Notes under the pieces: generated by a model | Databases searched by the model: none | Told to the model about the DNA's origin: nothing | What the model saw: the letters and a program-made list of their open reading frames with translations, nothing else | Shown: in pieces, positions 18,173-26,886 of the stretch | Numbering within the stretch: the stretch's first letter is position 1 | Layout of the letters: every line of letters begins with the position of its first letter | Source: Seminavis robusta | Taxonomy: Eukaryota > Bacillariophyta > Bacillariophyceae > Naviculales > Naviculaceae | Direction of reading: 5' to 3' | DNA: 28,790 nucleotides | Assembly (NCBI GenBank): GCA_903772945.1 | Contig: CAICTM010001458.1 | Span: 1-28,790, forward strand | Program-made: the position numbers and the translations under genes

Positions 18173-21169
18173 TTACTCCCACTCAACAACGCAACCCTGT
18201 TCCAACACCTCGTCATCGTGACCCACGCCTTCACTCTGAAGGAAAATGCCAAAGTTGATATTGGCACCCTCCCGTCGGTATTCGGCCAAAGCTTGCAGAG
18301 TCTTTCCCTTTGTTCCCGTGGTTGGGTCGACATCTACCATGGCACAACGAGCACAGAGGCCTGCATTGAGTAGCTTGGTACCACTTTGTACAATCGTGAC
18401 GGAAGTCCAAGTATCTTCTGGATGAGAAAAGCTTTTGCTGTTCGAACTGTCACTGCTGTCAATATCCACCACCAAATTCGGTCGAAAGTGTTTGGCGGTT
18501 ACGGTTGGTTGACCTTGATGGCGGAGAACTGCGTTCAGCTTTGCCACTGCCAGCTTGGACAAGAGAAGGATGGGTTTCTCGTTGGAGAAGGCACGCGAGT
18601 TGTTGTTAGGTTCGCCCGCATCTTTCGTTTCTCTCCGTTTCTTGCACACCCCATCATTGCTCGTTGAGTATCTTGCCAGCCAGCACTGCACACCAAGGTA
18701 TCCTGAAAACCATTCCGACGCGGCCATGCCACCCCAAAGCTCGCCAGAACACTTGTTGCCACAGACGCTGACAAGGCTCTTCATGTCGTCGTCGTCATCA
18801 TCATTAGAGCAACGCTCTGCCTTGTCCAGCCGAACGACGAGATCTTCCATCCCGGGTGCCGACACTGTCAGTGTCTTTTCGCGTGGATCAATACAAGGCC
18901 GGATGGTTCCCATTTTGGGAAACCTCTGAAGACGCATGGCCGTGCCAAACGAATCCACCAGAGCAAATTCCCTATCATACTGGAGTCGACCAGATGGTGA
19001 TGTAAGAGTCCAACGGTCCACTTGCTGGGCAGCACAGCTTTTGATGGGATAAATGTACATTTCCGAAATGAAGGCTCTTGCGGTTGATGTTGCCGTCGTG
19101 TCGGTACAGGCATCCGAGTGCTTCTTTTCGGTCCGTGTCTTGGCATCATTATCATTCGAGTCCGAAACTACAAAGTGCTTCTGAATGAACATGACGAGTG
19201 CATCCATGTCTTCCCACAAACTATCCTTTCCAAAACTCGCACGAATGGCCCCACTTGGCTTGCCATTAATGACATCCTTTTCATCGCCACAAACGTGGCC
19301 CGCCGTTTGATAATTGTCGATAATTTCGTCATTGGTCAAGCCCAGGGCATCCTGACAAGCCCCGGGATTGCAAAAGCATCCCGTCCGAAGTTGCAGCGGA
19401 GGATTGTAAAGACCGGCCAACTTGGAGACTTCTGTGTATCCCACAATGGATCCATCACTCCGACAAATGTTAAAGGCCACGACGGGTCCCGGCTTATTGT
19501 TTTGTTGTGGCTGTTGGTGTCCCCATGCTCCATAGAGGACCACGGCGGGTCGTCCATTGTTGGCATGCGATAATGCTTGGACTCGTTGACAAAACTCGTG
19601 TGCGAGAATGTGCGTGTGTTGTTGAATCTGATGCATTCCCCCCAGTCGATGATTCAGATCGTGCAATCCATGAGACAGTGCCACAATGCCTCGGAAATGA
19701 CTGGTTCCGTGGGTCAGACCGGCATTGCTTTTGCGGACGGCAAAATCGGCATTACTCACGACCACGTCGACCGATCCACCACCAAAGTAGTGATGCTTGT
19801 TGTTGTTGTGATTGTTGTGGAGCAGCACGTTCTTTGATTGTTGTCGTCGTACAAAGAGCGCTCCGAGTCCGGTGGGAGCCCCAAAGAGTTTGTAAAAGGA
19901 GACACAGGCAAAATCGGGATCGAGTTGTTGCAGATTGATGGGACCTGTACTGGCGGCCTTGGCCAAATCGAGCATGACAGACCAACCTGTTTGTTGTTGT
20001 CGGAATCGTTGTACCAAAGTGGCACAATCCGGACGATCTCCACCGAAATTGCACTCGGCGGGGACCAGGAGCAGATTGTGCGCCTCTGGCTGATTCGTTG
20101 TACTAGTCGATGGCTGTGAATGCCGTATAGCTTGTGTTTGCCACTGCTTTAGCGTGTCGACCAAATGATTGTCATCATCATCTCGAGCCAGTTGGGTAAT
20201 GTCCGAGAGATGTTTGCAGACAAAGCCGGCGCCTTTGTCCAGTACAGGCCCCCGCATTCCAATGACGGAAGTATGTGCATTGTGTGGATATAGGAATGTG
20301 CTGTGACTGGTCCATGGAAAGTGTTCTGCCACAATGCGGAGTGCCTCGGTGGTTCCAGATGTAAAGATTATGTCATATCCGGGATGATAGAGATTTGATG
20401 GATTTGATGGTTCTTGGTTGGAAGGTGGTGATTGCAGGGTTGCAAACCGTCCTGGATGACCGTGAAAGTGATCGAGTATTTCCTTCTTGACCTGTTCGAT
20501 GAGTCGCAATGTACGAGACGCGGCTGGTCCTCCCGAGTGTGGATTGGCGAGAATGGCAGCCGTTTGGCTTATTTGTTGAGTGTAAATGTTGTGTAGGAGG
20601 GACTGAGATGGCAGAGAAGATCCTGCATGATCCAAATAGACTTCCTTATCCTTATTATTGGTATGGAGTGACTGCTGTACATCTGAATGTAGTTGTAGTT
20701 GTAGGGGATGGATCAAAGCAGGAAACTCCTTGTGTCTCCAGTGGTCAATGAATCCAGCTGGGGAATTGGGGTATCCATAGTCATCTCCCACTTTCTCAAG
20801 GAAGTCTTGTTTTCTCTGCACTGATGCATGTACAATGTCATGTAGTTGCTCATCTTGAATACCGTTACTAATAAGCTGCTTTTGCTTCTTCTTCTTCTTC
20901 TTCTTGAGATTGTTGCTTCTCTTAACGTTGAGATTGTGAAGCGATAACACTGCCAATCTTAGTAAGATACCCACCACAACTATAGATAGTAGCAGTACAG
21001 GTAGATCGCTTGGATTCAGATTCAGACTCACCAACCAGTGCCTAACATCCCCAGTATACCAGTACATAGCTGTACTAGTAGTCTCTGCCATGGTATCATT
21101 GGATATGCAGGTGGTACTGGTGGCAGTATTACTGCTAGTACCGATAGTTGAAGGGTAGCTGATACCCAT
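18173..21169 (-). CDS. MOCOS: molybdenum cofactor sulfurase with N-terminal membrane segment
   Basis: MOCOS (ABA3 in plants) takes sulfur from cysteine and puts it on the molybdenum cofactor of xanthine dehydrogenase and aldehyde oxidase. Single exon, 998 residues from ATG 21169 (the frame opens with GTG at 21175). The class V aminotransferase half has Y-L-D-H-A-G-S-S-L-P, N-P-H-S-G-G-P, F-T-S-G-T-T-E-A-L, the PLP-lysine motif S-F-Y-K-L-F-G-A-P-T-G (Lys427) and R-T-G-C-F-C-N-P-G-A-C-Q (Cys598 and Cys600, equivalent to the ABA3 persulfide site). The C-terminal half is MOSC: I-Y-P-I-K-S-C, L-Q-Y-D-R-E-F-A-L-V-D, F-R-P-N-L-V-V-D and L-C-A-R-C-A-M-V-D-V-D-P. Unlike animal and plant forms it begins with about 95 extra residues, including a hydrophobic stretch (56-77) and a lysine run from CTT repeats. 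That suggests membrane attachment. Family call is very firm. Confidence 0.95.
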   Translation of the reverse strand: MGISYPSTIGTSSNTATSTTCISNDTMAETTSTAMYWYTGDVRHWLVSLNLNPSDLPVLLLSIVVVGILLRLAVLSLHNLNVKRSNNLKKKKKKKQKQLISNGIQDEQLHDIVHASVQRKQDFLEKVGDDYGYPNSPAGFIDHWRHKEFPALIHPLQLQLHSDVQQSLHTNNKDKEVYLDHAGSSLPSQSLLHNIYTQQISQTAAILANPHSGGPAASRTLRLIEQVKKEILDHFHGHPGRFATLQSPPSNQEPSNPSNLYHPGYDIIFTSGTTEALRIVAEHFPWTSHSTFLYPHNAHTSVIGMRGPVLDKGAGFVCKHLSDITQLARDDDDNHLVDTLKQWQTQAIRHSQPSTSTTNQPEAHNLLLVPAECNFGGDRPDCATLVQRFRQQQTGWSVMLDLAKAASTGPINLQQLDPDFACVSFYKLFGAPTGLGALFVRRQQSKNVLLHNNHNNNKHHYFGGGSVDVVVSNADFAVRKSNAGLTHGTSHFRGIVALSHGLHDLNHRLGGMHQIQQHTHILAHEFCQRVQALSHANNGRPAVVLYGAWGHQQPQQNNKPGPVVAFNICRSDGSIVGYTEVSKLAGLYNPPLQLRTGCFCNPGACQDALGLTNDEIIDNYQTAGHVCGDEKDVINGKPSGAIRASFGKDSLWEDMDALVMFIQKHFVVSDSNDNDAKTRTEKKHSDACTDTTATSTARAFISEMYIYPIKSCAAQQVDRWTLTSPSGRLQYDREFALVDSFGTAMRLQRFPKMGTIRPCIDPREKTLTVSAPGMEDLVVRLDKAERCSNDDDDDDMKSLVSVCGNKCSGELWGGMAASEWFSGYLGVQCWLARYSTSNDGVCKKRRETKDAGEPNNNSRAFSNEKPILLLSKLAVAKLNAVLRHQGQPTVTAKHFRPNLVVDIDSSDSSNSKSFSHPEDTWTSVTIVQSGTKLLNAGLCARCAMVDVDPTTGTKGKTLQALAEYRREGANINFGIFLQSEGVGHDDEVLEQGCVVEWE

Positions 21170-21590
21170 TCTCACTTGGAGTTTTTTTCTGGAAAGAAAG
21201 CTACCGTATGATACTAGATAGAATAATAGTAACAGTTACTGATCAACAGCCTGCTGAGATTATGCCATGAAGAATGGAGAGTGTGGATCTCGATCATACA
21301 TGTAGATCAGATAGATCAGATAGATGTATCAACGAGCTATCAATGACATCTTGCTGTGGCTTTCTTCGCTCAGTGATCCGAGATGTTTCGTTGACGCTTC
21401 TTCTCGGATCATGGGATCTTTGGAGGTTCAATTTTAATCTTATCCTTATCAAACGATCTTCGAGCTTCCAAAATCCACGTCTGAAAAAAATCCAAATTTG
21501 CCGTTGCACTTTTCTGAGAATTCCTCAAACCTCACAACAGCAAGCAAACAGCTCTATTTAGTATTTATTTTCTTTTAGCAAACAACCTCC
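21170..21590. other. divergent promoter region
   Basis: 421 bp between the MOCOS start and the start of the second LRR gene. Short repeated AGATCAGATAGATCAGATAGATG lies at 21304-21326 in pieces of AGATCAGAT. AT-rich GTATTTATTTTCTTTTAGCA just before 21590 resembles an acceptor or pyrimidine-rich leader of the LRR gene. No gene is seen. Confidence 0.55.
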
Positions 21591-22601
21591 ATGGAACCTC
21601 TGAGCATCCTTTCCAAGCATTATGGCCATGAGGAGGAGGAACGCAACAACCTGCTGTCTACTACTACTAGTATTAATATCCCTTCCATAAGAACTCATTG
21701 CAGTTCTGCCTACAGATGGTGTCGCAGCAGAGTTTCCTGGCAAACCATGCTGGAAGCAGTAGTGCTGTGGACGGCTCTCATTCTCTTGCTTGTCAAGATT
21801 ACCTATCATACCCCACAACCACCCGAAACGGTGCAACTCTTTGGGACCAACTATACCGTGGCAAATACGACCTACATTGTACAAACCAGTCAAGGGCTTC
21901 GAGGTAGCATTGCTACTGAAATTGGATTCTTGACGGCATTGACTCGGTTGAAAATTTCCCAAAACCAACTTTCTCAAAGCATCCCCTCCGAAATTGGATT
22001 GCTCACAAAATTAATAACGTTCAGTGCCGCCAGCAACCACTTGTCTGGCCATATTCCTTCTGAAATTGGACTCCTCACCCGGTTGGAAGGGTTGTACTTG
22101 GACCAAAACCAACTTTCTAGCAGTGTTCCTACCCAAATTTTGGAATCCCTCACGTACCTAACCTCCTTGGCGTTGGACCACAATCAACTGTCCGGCAGTA
22201 TTGCCACAGAAATTGGATTACTGCCCTCTCAAACTTGGTTGAGTCTATCCCACAACCATTTCTCCAATAGCGTTCCATCGGAAATAGGATTGCTCACATT
22301 TTTGCAGGGATACTTGGACTTGTCACACAACCAATTGTCACACAGTATTCCTGGCGAAATTGGACAATTGACCCAGTTGGAGACGTTGAAATTAGACAAC
22401 AACCAATTGACCGGCAACGTGCCCAAAGAACTGGGATGGTTGATGGGATTGAACGATTTGAGGTTGCAACGCAACCAATTGTCCGGTCAAGTGCCCACGA
22501 CACTTTGTCGCTCTGGAGTCAAGATTGTGCAAGTCAATGGGCCTCCCGATCCATTTCCCGTCGAATGTACCTGCCAATCCTGTGTATTTGGTGGCCAATA
22601 A
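21591..22601 (+). CDS. short intronless transmembrane LRR protein
   Basis: Single exon, 336 residues. A polar N-terminus of 50 residues (with E-E-E-E-R) precedes one membrane helix (about 52-68, M-L-E-A-V-V-L-W-T-A-L-I-L-L-L-V), so the chain is probably a type II protein with LRRs outside. About nine plant-type LRRs follow (residues 98-320) with core S-I-P-S-E-I-G-L-L-T-x-L-x-x-L-x-L-x-x-N-x-L-S. The protein ends in C-T-C-Q-S-C-V-F-G-G-Q, matching the Cys-rich ends of diatom LRR proteins. It lacks the SPSA linker and cap domain of the LRR protein at 5722-8259, and has no introns. It may have arisen by retroposition or lost its introns. Function unknown; a surface receptor or adhesion role is a guess. 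Confidence 0.85.
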   Translation: MEPLSILSKHYGHEEEERNNLLSTTTSINIPSIRTHCSSAYRWCRSRVSWQTMLEAVVLWTALILLLVKITYHTPQPPETVQLFGTNYTVANTTYIVQTSQGLRGSIATEIGFLTALTRLKISQNQLSQSIPSEIGLLTKLITFSAASNHLSGHIPSEIGLLTRLEGLYLDQNQLSSSVPTQILESLTYLTSLALDHNQLSGSIATEIGLLPSQTWLSLSHNHFSNSVPSEIGLLTFLQGYLDLSHNQLSHSIPGEIGQLTQLETLKLDNNQLTGNVPKELGWLMGLNDLRLQRNQLSGQVPTTLCRSGVKIVQVNGPPDPFPVECTCQSCVFGGQ

Positions 22602-22973
22602 CTACCGCATAGCTATAGAGGCGATGGACGATCGAGTTTTGGATCTTTTTGTGTTTCTACTTGTATGCATGCGTCCAGTCAGAAGAAGGGTATTCTGATA
22701 TTATTATGAATTCAATAGTCGGATGTCACAGCAAGTTGTCATAGCTAACTATAGCTGTGTTTGTGCATTTCCTCGCTCTTGGTGCTCCAGGCTCAGCCCC
22801 CTCGATGTGTGTGTCGATCTGACTGTCACTCGACTCATGCCTGTCCCGATTCCAGTTCTATCTATCGTAAGAGGTCACAAATAGATCATTGCGCAGAAAC
22901 GAGCTTGATTACCCAAGTTCCTTTGCGGGGCCTGCGTCGTCAAAAATCGTCCATCTTCTAGCTATAGCTAGCC
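22602..22973. other. convergent intergenic region
   Basis: 372 bp between the LRR stop and the surface-protein stop. CTATAGCTAGC runs lie at 22744-22756 and 22962-22973, the latter touching the stop of the surface-protein gene. No gene is supported. Confidence 0.6.
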
Positions 22974-25160
22974 TCATGTAGCATTGGACGACACTGCCGA
23001 AAACGATAACTCTTCCGACGTTTTGGCTCCCGTTACTTGCTCGGGAGATCGCAAGGGACTGGGATTGTATTGGTAATCCAAGGTGTCGTCCAATGTCGAC
23101 AGGTCGCCCACGTCGTCTCCTTCCTCGATATTCGAACTGACATCCGAATAGTTGGCTTGAGAGTCGCCTTCTTGCAACGAGTACAATTCTCGACAGGCAA
23201 CCTTGTAGTCATAGGGGAGACTGGGATTGGCCGTAGTATCATCCAGAGACGTATCGGCTGCGGGGGTGTTTTCGGGCAATGGGTCACCCAAGGTACTCAC
23301 TTCTTCGTCCACCCGCAGTTCAATTTCCGGTCTCCGGGTGGGATCCATTGGCGTGGCGGCGTGGCTCATGCTTTCCACCGAGAAAAAGTCCAGTCCAGCC
23401 ACTGCGTCTAGGCGTGTTGTGGATCCTTGACCGCGCTGACGCTTGTCGCGAGCATAAAAGAGCAACGCCGCCAGAGTAATGCCCGAAATGGCTCCCACGA
23501 CAGCCCCCACCACAACCCCAATGTGGATTCCTTCATCATCATCACCGTCATCCTTGTTCTCCGGATCGCGTGGTATTTCTTGCTCTTCCATCGATGCCGC
23601 AGGAATGACCACAATGGCGGTACTGCTGTCCAACTCGGAGCGAATGGATGTCAAAGCAGCAAAATTGGGATCGCCACTGGATTTCAATTCGTCGATAAAG
23701 ACTTGTTGGTCCTCTGCCGAATCAAAGGCAGCACCCACGTAGCGCCGCGTATCCAGTTCGTCCACAATGGTATGCACCGCAAAATTCACATCGTACTCAA
23801 TCGTCAGGATCCCTGGTGTCCCTGCTTGCCGTGCCTTGGGAACAGCTTGCGTGTTTTGGGAGCGAACTTCCACTTGCACGTCGACCGAACCAACTTGATC
23901 ACTGCCCAACACCCGAATCGCTTCGTTGGTAATGGCGCTCTCCGTGGCATTTTTCCAAATCTCCAGACTATCCGCTGGTAAGAACGCTGGCACGACTTCC
24001 AACACCATAACAGCGAGCTTCAATTCCGCTTGACGAAGTGGAAAGGTCGAGGCTACACTTGGTGACGACGTGGCTGGGGCACTACCGCTTGGACCACCAA
24101 ATGACGGTGCCATTGTTGACGGACTCTGTAAATTCTCATTGTTGGGTTGTGCCGACGGGGACGGCAGTCCCGCTGTTCCAGGCAAGGAAACGGACGATGG
24201 AATTTGCATCACGCCCAGCGAGGGCTCAGAAGAAGGTATTACGGAGGGGACTGAGCTGGGACGGATCGATGGAAGCAAGCTGGGATGGGTCGATGGAATC
24301 ACGCTTGGTGCAGCAGATGGAACGAAGCTTGGTGCAGCAGACGGACCCATGGATGGAGAGGCTGTAGGGCGTCGGGAAGGCTGCAAGGATGGTCTTGCTG
24401 TAGGAGCCAATGTTGGTTTGTGGGTGGGGTTGCGGGTCAACGTGTCACTCCGAATACAATAATCCGTAAAGGAAGACGTGTCCACACCGGAACATCCCGG
24501 TGGTGCCGGATCCCCAAAATCTCGTTGAAAGCAAACCAGCCCATCTTGACAATCTTCCGAGCCGTTGCAATCTCCTTGGCACTGACCAAGCAATGGTGTT
24601 GGTGCTGGTGATGGACGTCTGGTTGTCGGTGCAACTGTAGGGGATGGCGTGGGCGCCTTTGTATTAGTGGGCATGGGAGTTGGTTGTCGAGTAGGATTTG
24701 ACGTGGGTCGATTTGTGGGTCTGGCAGTGACAGGTCTACTCGTGATGAACGAAGTTTGGACCACTGTGGGGTCTGGTGTGGGCCTGTTTGTGGGTCTCAT
24801 AGTCGTTGGTTGTTGTGTTGGCACGGGTGTTGGCCTGGCTGTAGTGGGCAGTGCTGTGGTTGGCCGTGTCGTGGGAACAGGAGTTGGAACGCGAGAGGGT
24901 CTTTGCGTTGGTCGGTTAGTCGGTGCAGGAGTTGGTTGCAGAGTTGGTCGTTCCGTTGGAGTTTGAGTTGTTGGACTAGGCGTTGTGGGGAAAGGAACTG
25001 GCATCCGCGTTGGAGATTCTGTTGGAGGTTTAGTTGGATGCATGGTAGGAGGCTCTGTTGGTTGCCTAGTGGGATCGGGCGAAGGCCTAAGAGTTGGAGA
25101 AGGAGATGGTCTGTTTGACGGAGGCGGTGTGGGCATTGCAGTGGGTCTATTTGTTGGCAT
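22974..25160 (-). CDS. C-terminal part of a P/T-rich surface protein (Cys-module, membrane helix)
   Basis: 728 residues from an internal ATG. The same frame is open further upstream to about 25265, and this is most likely the second half of the gene that starts at 26886. It begins with P-T-x-x-P-T repeats (residues 1-190), then a Cys module (C-Q-G-D-C-N...D-C-Q-D-G-L-V-C-F-Q-R-D...G-C-S-G...D-Y-C, coded at about 24465-24590) that is common in diatom surface proteins. A second P-S-x-x-P-S stretch follows, then a globular region (about 375-535, starting L-R-Q-A-E-L-K-L-A-V-M-V-L-E-V-V). A membrane helix (545-568, I-G-V-V-V-G-A-V-V-G-A-I-S-G) is followed by a 160-residue acidic cytosolic tail with many Ser/Thr. 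The pattern fits a glycosylated type I-like cell-wall protein. The exact start of this half is uncertain. Confidence 0.75.
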   Translation of the reverse strand: MPTNRPTAMPTPPPSNRPSPSPTLRPSPDPTRQPTEPPTMHPTKPPTESPTRMPVPFPTTPSPTTQTPTERPTLQPTPAPTNRPTQRPSRVPTPVPTTRPTTALPTTARPTPVPTQQPTTMRPTNRPTPDPTVVQTSFITSRPVTARPTNRPTSNPTRQPTPMPTNTKAPTPSPTVAPTTRRPSPAPTPLLGQCQGDCNGSEDCQDGLVCFQRDFGDPAPPGCSGVDTSSFTDYCIRSDTLTRNPTHKPTLAPTARPSLQPSRRPTASPSMGPSAAPSFVPSAAPSVIPSTHPSLLPSIRPSSVPSVIPSSEPSLGVMQIPSSVSLPGTAGLPSPSAQPNNENLQSPSTMAPSFGGPSGSAPATSSPSVASTFPLRQAELKLAVMVLEVVPAFLPADSLEIWKNATESAITNEAIRVLGSDQVGSVDVQVEVRSQNTQAVPKARQAGTPGILTIEYDVNFAVHTIVDELDTRRYVGAAFDSAEDQQVFIDELKSSGDPNFAALTSIRSELDSSTAIVVIPAASMEEQEIPRDPENKDDGDDDEGIHIGVVVGAVVGAISGITLAALLFYARDKRQRGQGSTTRLDAVAGLDFFSVESMSHAATPMDPTRRPEIELRVDEEVSTLGDPLPENTPAADTSLDDTTANPSLPYDYKVACRELYSLQEGDSQANYSDVSSNIEEGDDVGDLSTLDDTLDYQYNPSPLRSPEQVTGAKTSEELSFSAVSSNAT

Positions 25161-25392
25161 TGGAGTTGGGTTTATTGTTGGTTGTTGAGTAGTGGGTCCT
25201 GGGGTTGGCCGATTAGTAGGATAAGGCGAAGGTCTAGAGTTGGACGGGTATAGGAGGCTCTGTTGGTTGCCGCGTGGGACTTGGAGTTGGGTTTATTGTT
25301 GGTTGTTGGGTAGTGGGTCCTGGGGTTGGCCAATTAGTGGGATAAGGTGAAGGTCTAAGTGTAGGGGGCTCTGTTGGTTGCCGTGTGGGACC
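25161..25392 (-). repeat. tandem repeat with a 10-bp length difference that breaks frame
   Basis: Copy 1 (25161-25281, 121 bp) and copy 2 (25282-25392, 111 bp) both begin TGGAGTTGGGTTTATTGTTG and are otherwise nearly identical. On the coding strand copy 2 is read first and stays in frame (37 codons). Copy 1 carries 10 extra bases (16 nt against 6 between GAGCC-CCT and AGACCTTC), which shifts frame and leads to a TAG at 25234-25236. The following frame carries the same kind of P-T repeats. Confidence 0.8.
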
Positions 25393-26886
25393 AGGTGTCG
25401 GCCAAAAAGTTGGCCAAAAAGTAGGACCTGGTGTTGGATCTAATGACGGCATTACAGAGGGATCAGGAGACGGTCTTGGCGTTGGTCGATTGGAAGTTGG
25501 TTGGATCGTCGTTGGCCGCTCTGTTATTGGAGCACGGGAGGGTTCTTGGGACGGTGCTTGCGAAACAGAAGGCCCCATGGAGGGCGCCGCACTAGGAAAG
25601 GATGTTTGTTGAATGGTCAATGACGTGAGAGGAATCTGTTGATCTGCAAAGTATTGATTCATGAGTACTACAAAGGAAATGCGCATGGTGGGCATGGGGA
25701 GTAGACCTTGTACGGGTTCCGTTTGTTTGGAGAAGACCGAGTACCCCACCCGTTCAATAGAAATGGCGGCCTCGGCTGCATTGTCATTGTCGTTCTGTTG
25801 TTGCAAGTTTCGCTGTTGTGTTCGATCCACATCGACTGTAATGTGGTGAATATGGGCTGTTTGACAAGATCCTTCGTCCGGTGCAATTCTATCATAAGTG
25901 TTTAGAAAGGCATCAATAAGCACGTCATCCGATACGGCAGATGTGTCGAAAGCTTCCAAAAAGACTTGATAGTACTCGAGTACATTCGTGCGATTGGCAA
26001 TGCAGGGAGTGGGAGCTGCTGTCGTGGGTGTATTGGTGGGATTGATTGTCGTTGGCATTCTCGTAGGACTATTTGTGGGTGCTCTATAGATAGTGGGAAG
26101 AAAGGTTGGAGTGGCGGTGGTGGCTGGTATGGTTGGTGTTTGAGAAGGTTGATTGGATGGAGCCATGGATGGAATGCCTGTACCTTTTGTGGGAGTGTAC
26201 GATGGATGTGACGAGGGAATGTCGGATTCTTGGTCGGATGGCGCTTGAGAAGGCAAAAGGGAAGGCCGATTGGAAGTTTGTGGTGTTGGGAGAATGGATG
26301 GCTGATCTGAAGGGTAACTAGATGGCTGCATATATACAGATGGCTGAATAGATGGCATGACGGATGGAACAGCTGACTGAATAGCATTGGTTGGGCTCTG
26401 AGTGCTAGTGTTGTTTGTGTATATGGAAGGTGGATTGGACGGTTGATGTGACAAAGAAGGCATGCTGCTGGGTGAGTTTGACAGACTGGGTTGATGGGAG
26501 AGTGACGGTAGTAGACTTGGCTGTTGGGAAAGAGATGGCTGAAATGACAGAGATGGTTGCGAAGAAGGAGTTGAAGACGGTACCCTACTACTGGCAGCAA
26601 GCACAGACGGTCGGGGGTTGCCAGTGACCGTTCCAGGTAACGACGAGTCTGGCGATTGTCGGCTGAAAAAGAACAAACTTCGATGTTCTTGATCTAGCTG
26701 CTGTTGCTGTGAATCATCCTTCAGGCTTGACAAAGAAACGAATGCCACTACTAGTAGGGAAACAACCATCAAGGCAGTTGCCAAGGACATTCTGATTGTC
26801 AGTTGCCATTCACTACCTCTGTTGTCTCTAGACTTGTGGTACAGCTGCTGATGCCGAGAAGGGATCCTCATCTTTCTTTCATGCAT
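25234..26886 (-). CDS. N-terminal part of a P/S/T-rich surface protein with signal anchor
   Basis: 550 residues from ATG 26886. A basic N-terminus is followed by a hydrophobic helix (33-52, M-S-L-A-T-A-L-M-V-V-S-L-L-V-V-A-F-V-S-L), then a long P-S-L-x-x-Q-P-S region and P-T-x-x-P-T repeats. A globular region (about 300-435, V-L-E-Y-Y-Q-V-F-L-E-A-F-D...M-R-I-S-F-V-V-L-M-N-Q-Y-F) and more P-T-P-x-P-T repeats follow. The globular region is roughly the same size and place as the one in the second half, so the protein may hold two related modules. The frame ends at TAG 25234-25236 inside a tandem repeat where it slips. Joining 26886-22974 takes 3913 bp, one more than a multiple of three. A two-part gene is possible, but one gene with a frame break fits the repeat pattern better. 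Confidence 0.7.
   Translation of the reverse strand: MHERKMRIPSRHQQLYHKSRDNRGSEWQLTIRMSLATALMVVSLLVVAFVSLSSLKDDSQQQQLDQEHRSLFFFSRQSPDSSLPGTVTGNPRPSVLAASSRVPSSTPSSQPSLSFQPSLSQQPSLLPSLSHQPSLSNSPSSMPSLSHQPSNPPSIYTNNTSTQSPTNAIQSAVPSVMPSIQPSVYMQPSSYPSDQPSILPTPQTSNRPSLLPSQAPSDQESDIPSSHPSYTPTKGTGIPSMAPSNQPSQTPTIPATTATPTFLPTIYRAPTNSPTRMPTTINPTNTPTTAAPTPCIANRTNVLEYYQVFLEAFDTSAVSDDVLIDAFLNTYDRIAPDEGSCQTAHIHHITVDVDRTQQRNLQQQNDNDNAAEAAISIERVGYSVFSKQTEPVQGLLPMPTMRISFVVLMNQYFADQQIPLTSLTIQQTSFPSAAPSMGPSVSQAPSQEPSRAPITERPTTIQPTSNRPTPRPSPDPSVMPSLDPTPGPTFWPTFWPTPGPTRQPTEPPTLRPSPYPTNWPTPGPTTQQPTINPTPSPTRQPTEPPIPVQL

Noticed and set aside
25225..25236. GT...AG pair of 12 nt that might be taken as an intron in the surface-protein gene
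   Set aside because: Far too short to splice, and removal of 12 nt would not change the frame.
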